Shown here: piece by piece, positions 32,174 to 43,927 of the stretch | How the letters are laid out: the number at the start of each line of letters is the position of its first letter | Numbering within the stretch: the first letter of the stretch is position 1 | Assembly: GCF_023898315.1 (NCBI RefSeq) | Contig: NC_064621.1 | Location: 536,011,383 to 536,075,382, forward strand | DNA: 64,000 bases | Origin: Schistocerca nitens | Lineage: Eukaryota > Arthropoda > Insecta > Orthoptera > Acrididae | Direction: 5' to 3' | Notes under the pieces: generated by a model | Databases searched by the model: none | Seen by the model: the letters and a program-made list of their open reading frames with translations, nothing else | Told to the model about the DNA's origin: nothing | Translations under genes and position numbers: made by a program

Positions 32174-34171
32174 ACACTGAGTATTTTGCTTGTATGTAGC
32201 GCTCGCCTGGAGAATTTGGCGGAGTGCTGTAGAATTTGGTCGAGTCTTGGGGAGTGGTCTAGCTAGGCAACACTTGCTAGCCAATGAGCAGTAATACGAG
32301 ATCTAGCGGCACTAGACGCGTGGCGCCGGGCAACGCCCTGTAGCAACCGGGTCATGAAGGCAGGCAGTCACTGGGCCAATTCTATTATGTGTTCAGTGCC
32401 GAGAAAGCGCAGCATGCTGGCTTTTAGCAGATACCGCAGAGGCAGCTTTTGAACAGGCATCACTGAATAGCCCTCAGCAGTATGCTCTAAAGAAAAAGCT
32501 GGGACAGTGCAGATCGCGTGTCGTTTTCTTTGCGTGGTACCCTATTCAGCTAACGCTATCACATTTTACTTGCTAGCTGCAAGATATACGCTCGTGGGGA
32601 AAGAGAAGTATGAGGGTGGTCAGAAAGGTAGATAAGATATTATTAGTCTTAAGTGGACAAAAACAGTGTTTGTGAAGAGAATGTCAGAGCTGGTGTGCCG
32701 TCACTCCGTCTCCAAGCGACGATTTGTGTTGACCTGAGCACTTCAGAAAACAGTGGGAAGGAAATGATTGGACAATGCTAAAAAGAGGAGCCTGAGTGAG
32801 GGATCGGAGACCGTTTTCCGAGAAAAGACAGCACAGCTGCTGCTCGCATTGACCAGGGCAGAAACTTTTGTCAGTACTGGGAGATTGCTGCTAAACTTTT
32901 AATATCTTTCCAACTTAGGCAGCTTTTTCGGACGAAAGAGGACAAGTTTTGTTACGAGGCTTCCCATTAGGAGAACGGTTAAGAAACCTCGTGACTGTAA
33001 GGCGAATGTGTTTTTTGGGGGTTTCTGTGAACAAATTGAAACAGAGAGGAATTTTCAGACACTTTGTTTCGGGATTTCAGACGAGGAAGTAGCGAGACGA
33101 TTGACAGACTTGAATTTGACTTAGATGTTAATTTTTGGGCGAAGAAGTATCGGGACGGTGGAGAGAGATACATTCGGAGACTGCAGTCTTCAGATGGAGC
33201 TCACATCCATCACCTAAACATGAGTTACAAGGCGACGGAAGCAGTACACGTCGCACCAGAAAAGATACATGGTAAAATCTTGCTACCAAGGCGAAGGGAA
33301 ATGTTGGAACGGAATATGTAGATGCGTCTCCATACCTTAATGGGATCTTGTTTCAAAATTGGATCGAGTAATTTTTGGCCCATTAATGACTAATCCACTC
33401 TGGGTTCTTCTATGTAATACCCTTTACACAAAGGCAGATCGAAACAGTCTTCATTTCCTTATTGGTATCGTGTACATGCTTGTTTGTTCGATGAGGCGTG
33501 AATTGATGATCCTTTTATTTCCTATCATCTAGAGTCAATGGTGTGCCGTTATCAAGCCATGTTATTGCCACTAACCGAACTAGACAGTATAATAAATTTG
33601 GACTATTATGGACCACTCCATTTCAGTAGCTAGATGAACACCCCAAAACTCCGTTCTTATTACTGATTTTTGAAGCAGGCACGCCTTGAACATATTTGTT
33701 ACTGCTATTAATCCTGTAACGATTCCGTTGGGCGACAGCTTTTCATTTCACATCTGAGTCTGTAGGCAGCTGTCTGCACTTCGACAGGTTCATTCGACGT
33801 AGATTAGAATGGCAGCTACTGACGGGCCGTGAGCTCGCGGGAACTTTACAACATTACCAGACACCCCAACATGCTAAATGGAATATTAGAACTAACTTCT
33901 ATAGACCTAACCTGCCGGAGCTATAAACACGTTATTATAGAACATAAACGATGCAACGACTAACTAACTAATACAAGCTCATGGCTTTCTTGTTCCGTGC
34001 CGTCCGAAGCAGGGTTCTGTATTCCGTGCCTCTTAGACGATACTCTCGCGCCTCCACAGCATTCACATTTTTCCGGGTACGGCAATCCCTGGAACGCGAA
34101 CCTGGGTAAGCGACTCGGACGTTCTTTAAGCTACACATGTAACAATTTAAAAAAAAATATTGATAAAAGTA
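32174..34171. other. Unrecognised 2-kb stretch
   Basis: Includes a GC-rich patch near 32300-32360 and an 85-codon frame at 33064-33321 without a domain. I find no transposon ends or known repeats here; it is the best candidate for unique host DNA in the first half of the window. Confidence 0.3.
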
Positions 34172-34276
34172 AAAGGCGAGCTTTTTAAGTAAGTACCGTT
34201 TTGAAATTAAAGAAAGACGTGTTAAGATATCTCAATAACTTTATTTTTACACGAAAGCCTGTACCCTAATCTACTT

Positions 34277-35141
34277 TTATACATAATTTCCGTCAATATT
34301 GAGGCACTTGACATAACGTTGTACCAATTTTTCAATACTCTCCTCATAGAAGTCTGCCGCCTGACTTGTTAACCACTGCATCACCACTGTTTTGACTTCG
34401 TCATCGTCTTCAAGGTGCTGACCGTCCAAGTGTTTCTTCAAGTGCAGAAACAGATTGTAGTCACTGGGCGCAAGATCGGGGCTGTACAGAGGGTGATGTA
34501 GAGTTTCCCATCGAAAAGATGTGATGAGATCTTTGGTCTGATTCACCACATGCGGACGGGCATTGTCTTGCAGCAAAACAATGCCCTTGCTCAACTTCCA
34601 TGGACTGTTGCTTTGATTCTTGTGTGACGTAGGCCACCCATGTTTCATCGCCCGTAACAATTTGGCTTAAGAAATCATCACCGTCGTTGTGGTACCGCTC
34701 AAGGAAAGTCAGTGCACTATTTAAACGTTTGTTTTCCGTCAACATTTTCGGGACCCAACGTGCGTACAATTTTCGGTAATTGAAGTGCTCGGTCACAATT
34801 CCATACAAAACACTACGAGAAACATTAGGAAAGTCATCCTGCAAGGAGGAAATCGTAAAGCGTCTGTTTTCTCTATCCTTATTGTCCACTTCCTGCACCA
34901 AACTTTCATTAACGACCGAAGGACGCCCACTCCGTTGTTCATCATGCACATTTGTGCGGCCATCTTTAAATGCTCTCACCCACTTTCTTACCATTCCATC
35001 ACTCATAACGTTTTCTCCGTAAACTGCACAGGTCTTACGATGAATATCGATCGCTTTTAGGCCTTTATCGCAAAGAAATATTATAACAGCCCGTACTTCA
35101 CAGTCGGCGGGACTCACGATTATCGGAGGCATCTTATACAC
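34277..35141 (-). pseudogene. Mariner transposase pseudogene
   Basis: The first 170 residues (from 35141) are in good order: an HTH domain with RAVIIFLCDKGLKAIDIHRK, KWVRAFKDGRTNVHDEQRSG (the WVxxFxxGR..V.D..RSGRP linker), then VTGDETWVAYVTQESKQQSM with the first aspartate. About 80 codons are then deleted, including WxxxG..L.DF, and the frame shifts near 34610. It continues KGIVLLQDNARPHV and YSPDLAPSDYNLFLHLKKHL, with second and third aspartates spaced as DD34D. A classic mariner, distinct from the DUF4817 type. Confidence 0.9.
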
Positions 35142-35267
35142 TCAGTACACAACGTAAACAAGGAAGAATCAGACTGTAACGGCATCAGTGGGTAGATTAA
35201 GGTACAGGCTTTCATGTAAAAATGAAATTATTGAGATATCTTAGCACGTCTTTTTTTAATTTCAAAA

Positions 35268-35463
35268 TGGTTCAAATGGCTCTGAGCACTATGGGACTTA
35301 ACTGCTGAGGTCATCAGTCCCCTAGAACTTAGAACTACTTAAACCTAACTAACCTAAAGACATCACACACATCCATGCCCGAGGCAGGATTCGAACCTGC
35401 GACCGTAGGAGTCGCGCGGTGCCGGACTGAAGCGCCTAGAACCGCTTGGCCACCGCGGCCGGC
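35268..35463 (-). mobile_element. Type A SINE in mariner terminal repeat
   Basis: Complete minus-strand copy with an 8-bp duplication, TTTCAAAA (35260-35267, 35464-35471). Confidence 0.93.
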
Positions 35464-35755
35464 TTTCAAAACGGTACTTACTTAAAAAACACGCCTCGTA
35501 TTTTCTTCCACTTGTCGCCCTTCTCTCATCACTCAGCAACAGTGTGATATACAGTATTCTATCTTTACATCTGAAATTAGGGTTTCCGAGAGGAATAAAA
35601 GAACTATGTAAATCGACCGTTAGAAGTTACAGAAATAATGTCTTATACAGGGAACTTTTGCCTTGTAGGCAGAAACGTTGGCTGCAAAAAGCGCACGTAA
35701 TTTAGACACGCACGTTTACGAAACGTCCATGGTGCGAGTTTGTTTTGGTTATGGG

Positions 35756-35850
35756 GCTTGGACCGAGTGAAGTGGGGCAGTGGGTAGCACACATGTCTCG
35801 CTTTCGGGAGGACAACGGTTTAGCCCGCATCCGGCCATCCCCATTTAGAG
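35756..35850 (+). mobile_element. SINE type D head fragment
   Basis: Begins with a tRNA-like head (AAGTGGGGCAGTGGGTAGCA ... ACGGTTTAGCCC near the B box) and ends soon after CCGGCCATCCCCATTTAG. The 3' body, seen in the 10347 copy, is absent. Confidence 0.6.
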
Positions 35851-36390
35851 GATGACAATTATTGAACAATATGAAATAAAACTGTCTTCACTACTGAACG
35901 GTTTGCGTCAGGACGTTCAAACTGCACGGTTGGCATCGGGGCACGATGGGAATTAGTATGCGCTTGCGCAAGCGCCTAGTTGTTGTCGGCCATTTTCACG
36001 TGTAAATGTCACGGGACAGCATGCCTGAGCTTATTGCGTTTGTGAAGACCTACCAAGGGAGCACTAACAGCCCAGCTGCATCTCAAAGAAAGTTTGCGAC
36101 CGAGTTCAAGTTGAAGACAACCAGTACGAGCGTGCTAACAATCAAGAACTTGATTCGCAGGTTTGAGAGAACGGGTAGTGTTGATGATAGCAGTGATGGC
36201 AATGCCGGTCGTCCGAAAAGGGTGTAAACGCCTGAAAACATCGAGAAGACACGCGTTGTGTTTCAAACCAGCTGCAGGAAATAGATCAGACGAGCTGCAC
36301 AAGAGGTAGGAATCAACATTAAACCCATCAGCCATTGAGCCTCAGGGCCAAGGAACAGCGGTTGTGTTTCCCCAACACTATTTTCCACAG

Positions 36391-36712
36391 AGGCAACGAC
36401 CTTGCCGCAGTGGATACACCGGTTCCCGTGAGATCACCGGAGTTAAGCACTGTCGGGCGTGGTCGGCACTTGGATGGGTGACCATCCAGGCCGCCATGCG
36501 CTGTTGCCATTTTTCGGGGTGCACTCAGCCTCGTGATGCCAACTGAGGAGCTACTCGGCCGAATAGTAGCGGCTTCGGTCAAGAATACCATCATAACGAC
36601 TGCGAGAGAGGTGTGCTGACCCCACGCCCCTCCTTTCCGCATCCTTCGCTGAGGATGACACGGCAGTCGGATGGTCCCGGTAGGCCACTCGTGGCCTGAA
36701 GACGGAGTGCTT
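36391..36712 (+). mobile_element. 5S-rRNA-derived SINE, copy 1
   Basis: The first ~120 bases (36391-36510) closely follow 5S rRNA: GATACACCGGTTCCCGTGAG, ATCACCGGAGTTAAGCACTG, GGCACTTGGATGGGTGACCA, and end in GCTGTTGCC. The internal control regions (box A AGTTAAGC and box C GGATGGGTGACC) are well kept, which would allow RNA polymerase III transcription. A ~200-bp unrelated 3' body follows. A 12-bp duplication, TATTTTCCACAG, flanks it (36379-36390, 36713-36724). This is the SINE3-type architecture known from a few animals. Confidence 0.9.
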
Positions 36713-36783
36713 TATTTTCCACAGAACCGACGACGTGAACATGGTTTGGTATAGTGACGATGCCCGCTTTCTTTTAAAAAAAA

Positions 36784-36969
36784 AAGGTTCAAATGGCTCT
36801 AAGCACTATGGGACTTAACTTCTGAGGTCATCAGTCCCCTAGAACTACTTAAACCTACTAACCTAAGGACATCACAATCCATGCCCGAGGCAGGATTCGA
36901 ACCTGAGGCCGTAGCGGTCGCTCGGTTCTAGACTGTAGTGCCTAGAACCGCTTGGCCACCACGGCCGGC
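36784..36969 (-). mobile_element. Type A SINE
   Basis: Minus-strand copy, slightly shortened in the body, with its T-rich tail seen as the A run at 36775-36785. No clear target-site duplication. Confidence 0.88.
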
Positions 36970-37436
36970 TAAGCCCTTTTTCATTTGGATGAGTTCGTCA
37001 GTAAGCGAAATTGGTGCATTTGCGGGACTGAGGATCCGTATATCGCGATCGAGGAGTCTCTTCACCCTCAACAGGTAACTGGGTGGTGTGCAACGTCTAG
37101 TCATGGAATAATCGGTGCGATTTTCCTTGACGGCATGGTGACTACTGAACGGTACGTGAAGGTTTTGTAAGATGGTTGCATTCCTATTATCCAAAGTGAC
37201 CATGATTTCGACAAGATGTGGTTCATGCAAGACGGAGCTCGACTCCATCAAAGCAGGAGAGTGTTTGATGTCCTAAAGTAACACATTGGGGACCGCATTC
37301 TGGCTCTGGGGTACCCAGAGGCCTCTGGCATGGGCCTCGATTCCCGCCATATTCTTCGGATCTGAATAAATGCGAATCCCTTTTGTGGGGCTATATGAAA
37401 GACATGGTGTACAGCAATAACCTCAAAACCATTGCT

Positions 37437-37636
37437 GCCGGCCGAAGTGGCCGTGCGGTTAAAGGCGCTGCAGTCTGGAACCGCAAGACCGCTACGGTCG
37501 CAGGTTCGAATCCTGCCTCGGGCATGGATGTTTGTGATGTCCTTAGGTTAGTTAGGTTTAACTAGTTCTAAGTTCTAGGGGACTAATGACCTCAGCAGTT
37601 GAGTCCCATAGTGCTCAGAGCCATTTGAACCATTTG
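37437..37636 (+). mobile_element. Type A SINE
   Basis: Full-length copy with a 12-bp duplication, AAAACCATTGCT (37425-37436, 37637-37648), inside the mariner relative. Confidence 0.95.
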
Positions 37637-37709
37637 AAAACCATTGCTAAGCTCCACGGAACATCGATGCTGATGACCTCCTGAATGGCAGTTTTCAGCT
37701 TAGCAATGG

Positions 37710-37780
37710 TCATTCAGACGTCTTCCGCAGATTATTAGAGTAAGCCAGGAAATGAGAAACTGCGGAAGACGTCTGAATGA
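37710..37780. repeat. 21-bp perfect inverted repeat, 29-base loop
   Basis: TCATTCAGACGTCTTCCGCA(G) at 37710-37730 is perfectly inverted at 37760-37780. The loop holds TTATTAGAGTAAGCCAGGAA, which also occurs at about 30900. Just upstream ACCATTGCTAAGCT (37640-37653) is inverted at 37697-37710. Confidence 0.9.
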
Positions 37781-38780
37781 TTGTGAACTGCCGGCTTTTC
37801 ACGTTGCGGTCCTGCTGGCTCACCTTACTGGTGGACTCCGCTTGAAACGGGCGGCTACGTTTAGCGGGGAAGTCCCGTGCGGTGGACAGGGGGTTCCCCT
37901 GCAAGGCGGGAGTGATGCACGGCAGGACCACCTGTTGCGGCGGAAACTTGCTGGCCTGGCCTGCACATTTGTGTCGCCAAACCCAGCACAGCGCGCCAGA
38001 TTTGTGGCGCCAGCGCACGGAAACTGAAAGCACCGACACGGCGCTCCATCGGTACGAGTACAAAGCTGAGGTGTTCTTCTCCCTGCATTACTTCGTTCGT
38101 AACTGAGTCCAGTCAGAACAAACCGATAACATTTTTCAGTACTGGCTGTTATCAAACTGCCTAAAATTACTCGAAACAGTTCTTCCTGTCTTCTTGTTCC
38201 ATGCGTCAGTTATTTATGTGCACTTATTCCAAATGGCAAAATCTGAGCCCTCAGGCCCTCTCTAAGGGTTCTGTTTCGATACCCACACTAACAATTGCAA
38301 GTTAGTGCTTCGCACCAAAAGTCGGGGATTCCCCAGTAGGCTGCACTCGCTTTTAGTCATTGGAGAGGTACAGTCGGTGGCGAGTGGTCAAATGTGACAG
38401 ACGGGCTACCGTCCAGATCGTGGATAGAAAGTTGATTTTAATAAAGAAACACTTTGAAAGCTATGAGGTTGTGGTGTAACAGAGAATTCGTGCAATGCAT
38501 TTGTGGATAGTCGTGTATTGTTTACTGTTACAATACGGCAGAGTGATGCACTTGGCAGGCACTTGTAGAACATGGAAAACTGATTTCGTTATAGGTGGCC
38601 GAGTTTAAAAGTCTGTGTACTGCAGGAAGTTACATACAAATTTGTGTGAAGTAACAAAATAATCAATAGCCTTTCGATGAGAACTAAGAACTACGCAGCA
38701 AGTGTGTTGTTGAACTGAGTGGGACTAATCTGTGGTCATATAATTGCACTAAGTGAAATACACAGCGAATAAACTGAATG
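37781..38780. other. Unrecognised sequence, GC-rich first half
   Basis: Overlapping frames on both strands at 37750-38150 reflect GC content; no domain seen. Confidence 0.3.
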
Positions 38781-38937
38781 ACTGCTACGCTGCTACTGTC
38801 GCAGGTTCGAATCCTGCCTCGGGCATGGCTGTGTGAGATGTCTTTAGTTTAGTTAGGTTTAAGTAGTTCTAAGTTCTAGGGGACTGATGACCTCAGATGT
38901 TAAGTACCATAGTTCTAAGAGCAATATGAACCATTTC
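38781..38937 (+). mobile_element. 5'-truncated type A SINE
   Basis: Starts just before the B box (GGTTCGAATCC at 38803-38813) and continues to GAACCATTT. No clear duplication. Confidence 0.88.
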
Positions 38938-41195
38938 ACTACGGACGGAAATGCATACTCTGCAATATGCTCCGCTTTGGTCACAAGGTAATTCTAATCC
39001 CCAGACTCGGCAAAATGAAAACTATGTACGTATTTGGTCCTCCGAATGCTTGCTACTGTTAAAGACTAATCATGTTTATTAATTTATGTAGTTAGTATCA
39101 TTAATTTATTTATTTGGGCTTCGGTTCCTTAACAATACAACTCATGGGACAACATTCAAACTAACAGTTACAATGTTTTAAGACCAAGTACTTTACACTG
39201 CCAATACTTGCAAAGAATTAAGAAAATGTAGTTAAAACACAAGTAATTTGATTATACGTGTTCCAGATTCAACCGGCTTGGGTTTTAGCCTTTAGTAAAC
39301 CACCACTGCAGCCGTTGAACCCTGTACGATTTCCTGGAAAATGGCATTCCACAGAGGGTCTCTTACGACGCTGTTCAGTCTTGTGCTATACCGAGATACC
39401 AACATCGTTAAGAAATAGTACGATTAGTTTTAATGTTTTTAAATCTTTCACTGCTAAATGTGTGGTGACCGTTAAGGGTGCATGTAGACTGTACAGCTGC
39501 ATCAAGAGGCTGTTTGCCTGCGCTTTCTTCAGTGGACATCGAAAAGCAACGTGGATTATGCGACTCTTAAGAGTGAAGATGTGCTCAGTTGCAGTTGATT
39601 ATTCGTAACCAGGCGGGGTGTTCAGCTAAATGATTATTTTTTATCCTCTTATTGGGTAGATCTATCACTCCTATCTCAGCTTTCTATCTATGAGCTTACT
39701 TCAGCACATGTTCAGGAATACCTGGAGTCTGAAGTCTGAACATGAACGTAGCTGCAGATTACGCAGATCAATCACCTTAACTGCTATAGCACTGCCTCTT
39801 TGAACATTACACATTTGGTTACAGTTAAAGCAAAGTTTGTCTCTGGTGTTGAATAAGATATGAGCTGTGATGGCTCTAGCAAAAAAAAAAAAAAAAAAAA
39901 TGAAGTTTTCCAGTTGAGTGATTTGAGCTTTTTCGCTAATTTGTTGGATGACGTTCCTAAATATGGAATGCACACCAGCTGATTACAGTTATAGCTGCTA
40001 CTGCAAAGGTGCGAAAACATAGGGCATGATATGTCTTCTTTGTTTTTCGAGTAGGATTTTGTCGGCTAGGTCACAGCTATAGCTGATGCTAGATGCAGTA
40101 AAATTAGCCGTGTATAGTTCTGTTTGGAAATCATGTTTTGACACTGGATTGAATGTAAGGTGAGGTACCATTGGATGACGGGCAGCATGTTTCTATGTAA
40201 TTAGATGTTGTGAATGAGAACATATTACAGTGTCTGTTGCATTTTTTTCTTTAAAATTTGAACAAATGTGCGCTTCTACAGATGTCTATGTGAAGAAACG
40301 TGAAATTTATTGTTTTTTCACCAAGATGCATTGTGAAATGTATGTTTTTGTGTTGTGAATTTGTGAGTTCTAGGAATACGTTAAAGTGTGAACAGACATA
40401 GTATATTGTCTGTAGATGGGTTTCCCATTCCCTATTGTAGGAGTCTTTTCTTTCTAGAGGGAACTTCGCATATAACATTTTCATCAGGAACATGTGTCCA
40501 GAAATCTACCTTTTGGATGTAAAATAAGTGTGAAAATCGGATCATTTTCAAACCTCCGGCTTCACAGTTGACACACAGCAAAGACACCTGAGGTCTGACG
40601 TGTGTGGTCTACAACAGCTCTACGACGTGGTGAGCCTGCAGTTCGTTGTACAAGGTGTAGCTACGACGCATGTTTTCGTACAGTTGGTCCACAAACGATG
40701 TTGTGCGTCTGTGGATCACCACAGTCAACACTCCTAGTTGCGAAAGTAACAATTTAATGCAGCCGTTGTTGTAGTCGGACGAAGTTGGTGTGATGAAAAA
40801 TGAAGCGATTCGGAAACCTTTATCGATATACCAGCTAACAAACCTCGGCATTGCCAGGTATCCATTTTGCCAATTCTGTATTAAAGAGGAAGCCTCTTAC
40901 ATGTACTCAGTGTAAGATGACCCCGAATAGTTTCTGTACTCTGGGCGCAGCTGTTTTGGGTGTCTACAACCCGATTTTGTAAACGCCACTTTGTTAATAT
41001 TGTCATAAGTCTTGAACTACGTGTCGTACAATGCTATATTTGTGTAAGTACAACCAGTGGCACAGAAGCATATTGTGCGCGAAATTTGTTACGAATAGAG
41101 TAAGTAGCAAAGAAGTAATAAATTTAAACGTCATCCACGGTCCGGCAGTTTTTCACGCTTCTCATTGTCTCTGACGTCATATCTCCTGAGCTATA
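38938..41195. other. Unrecognised 2.2-kb stretch
   Basis: Contains an A run (39882-39900). Short frames such as 39258-39608, 40251-40493 and 40609-40851 show no domains. No transposon ends seen. Confidence 0.3.
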
Positions 41196-41335
41196 ATGTG
41201 GTTCTTACCCCCACAGCAATTGCTACCCGACCGTGAGGGATATATGAACTGTTTGGCTGAAATCGTTCCAGTGGTTTAGGAGGTGATACAGAAAACACAC
41301 ACAAGCATACATACATTTTTTATAATACGTATGGA
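41196..41335 (+). mobile_element. Possible RTE-type LINE 3' tail
   Basis: GGCTGAAATCGTTCCAGTGG TTTAGGAGG then ACAAGCATACATACAT and a T/A-rich end resembles, by memory, the 3' UTR of RTE-like elements. No coding part is attached. Confidence 0.4.
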
Positions 41336-42205
41336 TGCAATGTGCAGCTCTGTCATTACGTTCCGTACCGTGAAACCGGAGATTCGTAAGTGATCCTGCC
41401 TTCAAACTTATTCTACATACGAAAGCTCCATTTCTGGACTTGGGTTCCTCGACAAAACCATCTGTACGAAGTCCTCTCCACTACCCTTAGAATCTTATAG
41501 TAGAAATTGTGTATTCGTGACATGCCATTTTTATAGCGCTTTCTGCGAGCTTATCTGATAATTTTCCGTGAATGTAAGTATAGCTACATGTACAATGGCA
41601 GGAAACCCTACTGCGATAACACCAAAATCGAGAGAAGTGAGGAACGACGAACGGAAAACAGTTCCAGTAATGTAATGCAGAAACAGAACAGTGGCCGCAC
41701 CGACTAGTGGGCGCCCCTGAATGTTTGCAGCCGCACGTCTGCAGTGTGTGTTAGGTTGCCTATAACGAAGTGGCCGACAGACCTCCAGGGCCGCTAGGCG
41801 TGGGTAAGCGAGCGAGGTTCCGGCGCAGCGCTCCGCCCGTGATTAATAGCACGGCTGGCGCCATCCAACACGCGAAAGGGGGTCGTGCTGCTGATGGCGT
41901 TGCTCTTAAACACCTGGCTTAATTATAAATCTGTTACCTGCAACAAGAAAATTACACGCTGGAATATTCTTGTAAAAACAGCCGCTACATGAAGACTGAG
42001 CATCGGTGGAGCAGTAAATTCAGCTATATTTCTGTTCTAACTTTGTTAGCGTACTTTTCATACTTTTAAAAATAGGCTTTTACAGCTTGCTGATAATACA
42101 TTCGTATTTCATTCAAGTAGCAAAATTAAACAAAGGAGGACTGCTCTCCGTAGAAACGTGAGGCAAAAGTGACCTTCCGATTCATCTCATAAGAGGAAAA
42201 TAAGA
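41336..42205. other. Unrecognised sequence
   Basis: No gene or repeat recognised. Confidence 0.3.
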
Positions 42206-42350
42206 AGAAAGAGAAAGTTACATTTATAGCAACTGTAGATTTAGAAAAATCTTTTGATGACGTTCATCGAACTACAGTCTTCAATGATCTGATTGTATTA
42301 GCGATGAAATACAAGAAAGGAAATATTTTTTACAACTTTTAAGGTCACAA
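42206..42350 (+). pseudogene. LINE reverse transcriptase fragment
   Basis: Reads ATFIATVDLEKSFDDVHRTT, RT motif A with the catalytic aspartate kept in VDLEKSFDDV. No other motif is attached. Confidence 0.6.
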
Positions 42351-42451
42351 GTTGCGCTTATAGGAATCGTAGGGCATAAAAAGTTATGTGTGGTTTGAAA
42401 GAAGTGAACTACTCCCATGAGCAGCAGTGAATAGGAAATCCATGAGTTTTT

Positions 42452-43000
42452 ACCCTCCATCCTCCTTGTAAGGCCCAACGGTACCAACCGACCGCCGTGT
42501 CCTTCTCTGCCAGTAGATGCGGATATGGAGCGACATGTGGTCTGCACACTCCTTTCCCGGTCGTTGTCAGTTTTCGTGACCGGAGCCGCTACTTTTCAAA
42601 CCAGTACCTCCTCACTTGGCCTCCCTGTCCGCCTCAACAGCTGAATGGTCAGCGCCAAGGAATGCCATACACAGGGTCACAGGTTCGATTCCCGGCTGGG
42701 TCGGAGATTTTCTCCGCTCAGGGACTGGGTGTTATGTTGTCGTGACGATCATCATCTCATCCCCATCGACGCGCAAGTCGCCGAAGTGGCGTCAAATCGA
42801 AAGACTTGCAACAGGCGACCGGCTACCCGACGTGAGGCCCTAGCCACACGACATTTCATTTCATTTCACTTGGCCTCACAAGGGATGAGTGCACTCTGCT
42901 TGCCAACAGCGCTCGGCAACCACATGCTAGCCGAGCCTAACAGCGTTTAACTTCGATTATCTGATGAGAACGTATGTTACCAGTGCGGTAAGTCCGTTGG
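42452..43000 (-). mobile_element. 5S-rRNA-derived SINE, copy 2, with nested SINE
   Basis: Minus strand starts at 43000 with CCAACGGACTTACCGCACTG, follows 5S rRNA through ATCGAAGTTAAACGCTGTTA, loses most of the GGATGGGTGACC box, and ends the 5S part at GAGCGCTGTTGGC. The 3' body then matches copy 1 (AGCGGCTCCGGTCACGAAAA, TGCAGACCACATGTCGCTCC, AAGGACACGGCGGTCGGTTG). A type C SINE at 42624-42865 interrupts it. Older than copy 1 by its divergence. Confidence 0.82.
42624..42865 (+). mobile_element. Type C SINE nested in 5S SINE
   Basis: Full-length, B box GGTTCGATTCC near 42681, tail (ATTTC)n. A 12-bp duplication, TCACTTGGCCTC (42612-42623, 42866-42877), belongs to the host SINE sequence. Confidence 0.93.
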
Positions 43001-43100
43001 TTCTCAACTCTTAGCTATGCATTAAGTATGAACCGTGAAGCCTGAGAATGAAACAGAAAACGCAGTATGACTAATTAATAATTGACAGGATAGCGTCACG

Positions 43101-43162
<62 letters not shown>

Positions 43163-43884
43163 CAATTTTCCTAATTTAAACGCGACTCAAAGTGGTTTTT
43201 GCATAGTTACCATTTGACCACTGAACAGAAAGTAATGACGCGTCAAGAACCTGATCAAGATTTAAATAAGCGTTTGCTTCCGCTTACAGCGTACAGGAAT
43301 GCTCATGAGAATTTTCCGTCAAGCATGTAGTTATTCATTCTCAGCATGAAAAATTAAATTGAACCATCAATATTAACACACAGTTTATGACTACCATTTA
43401 CATCCAGTATCGTCGTAAGGTGCCAGGACAGTCTGCAACACATTTAATAAACAGCGATCGCCGAAACTGCAGTCGTCGAACTGCCTTTCCGCATCTGAAA
43501 CGAAATTTATTGTTGAGAGAGAATACTTGTTTCTAATACTTCGAAATTGCAAAATAAACAAATTATTTCAACTAGTGGCTTCTGACACATAAAAATGTTA
43601 AGGGATTGTAATTAGTGCCAACAAGTTGAAGAAAACCTCGGCGTAGCAGCGTGGCACTGTATCATGGACAGGCAACAAACAAATTACTTGATTTAAGGCG
43701 AAATAATTCAAAAAGAATTTCGTTAGTAAATAAATGTTTTGTTACCGTAAGGATATAGTTGATTTACGTGTTCTCATGACTCCTCAAAGCAATACTACTA
43801 CTACTACTACTGCTAAAACAAACTAGCTTGAATTTTACTACGAGTTATCAGTACACTACGTATAATAATGTACGAACTCTACAG
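43001..43884. other. AT-rich sequence with an (AC)n microsatellite
   Basis: The (AC)n run is at 43104-43160. No gene recognised otherwise. Confidence 0.5.
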
Positions 43885-43927
43885 TTGGGTTGGTGCATAA
43901 GTTCGAAGTTCTTTTCAATAAGTTCAT

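Larger units (their letters stand above)
34172..35498 (-). mobile_element. Mariner element with SINE in its terminal repeat
   Basis: Left arm from 34172 and right arm to 35498 share GGCG..TTTTTAAGTAAGTACCGTTTTG and about 90 further bases in inverse, with TA at 34170-34171 and 35499-35500. A type A SINE (35268-35463) splits the right arm. Body without the SINE is about 1.12 kb, shorter than a complete mariner. Confidence 0.9.
35870..37760 (+). pseudogene. Mariner relative, broken by three SINEs
   Basis: N-terminal part at 36006: MPELIAFVKTYQGS ... LTIKNLIRRFERTGSVDD, a DUF4817-like HTH. After a 5S-derived SINE comes a first-aspartate block WYSDDARF; after a type A SINE, HLDEFVSKRNWCICGTEDPY (compare FVSKQNWRIWGTEKP at 4 kb), MWFMQDGARLHQSRRVFDVL with the second aspartate, and PYSSDLNKCESLLWGYMKDM where the third acidic residue is Glu. 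Restoring one base, the second-to-third gap is again 47 codons. After a third SINE the C-terminal part is replaced by an inverted segment (37654-37710). Clear terminal repeats were not found. Confidence 0.78.

Noticed and set aside
33064-33321. 85-codon basic protein candidate
   Set aside because: Composition is unremarkable and no domain or second exon could be supported.
36391-36510. A functional 5S rRNA gene
   Set aside because: It continues into a SINE body, carries several changes, and is flanked by a target-site duplication.
37752-38155. Overlapping frames of 75-117 codons on both strands as a possible host gene
   Set aside because: High GC explains open frames on several strands at once; no domain, start context or splice pattern.
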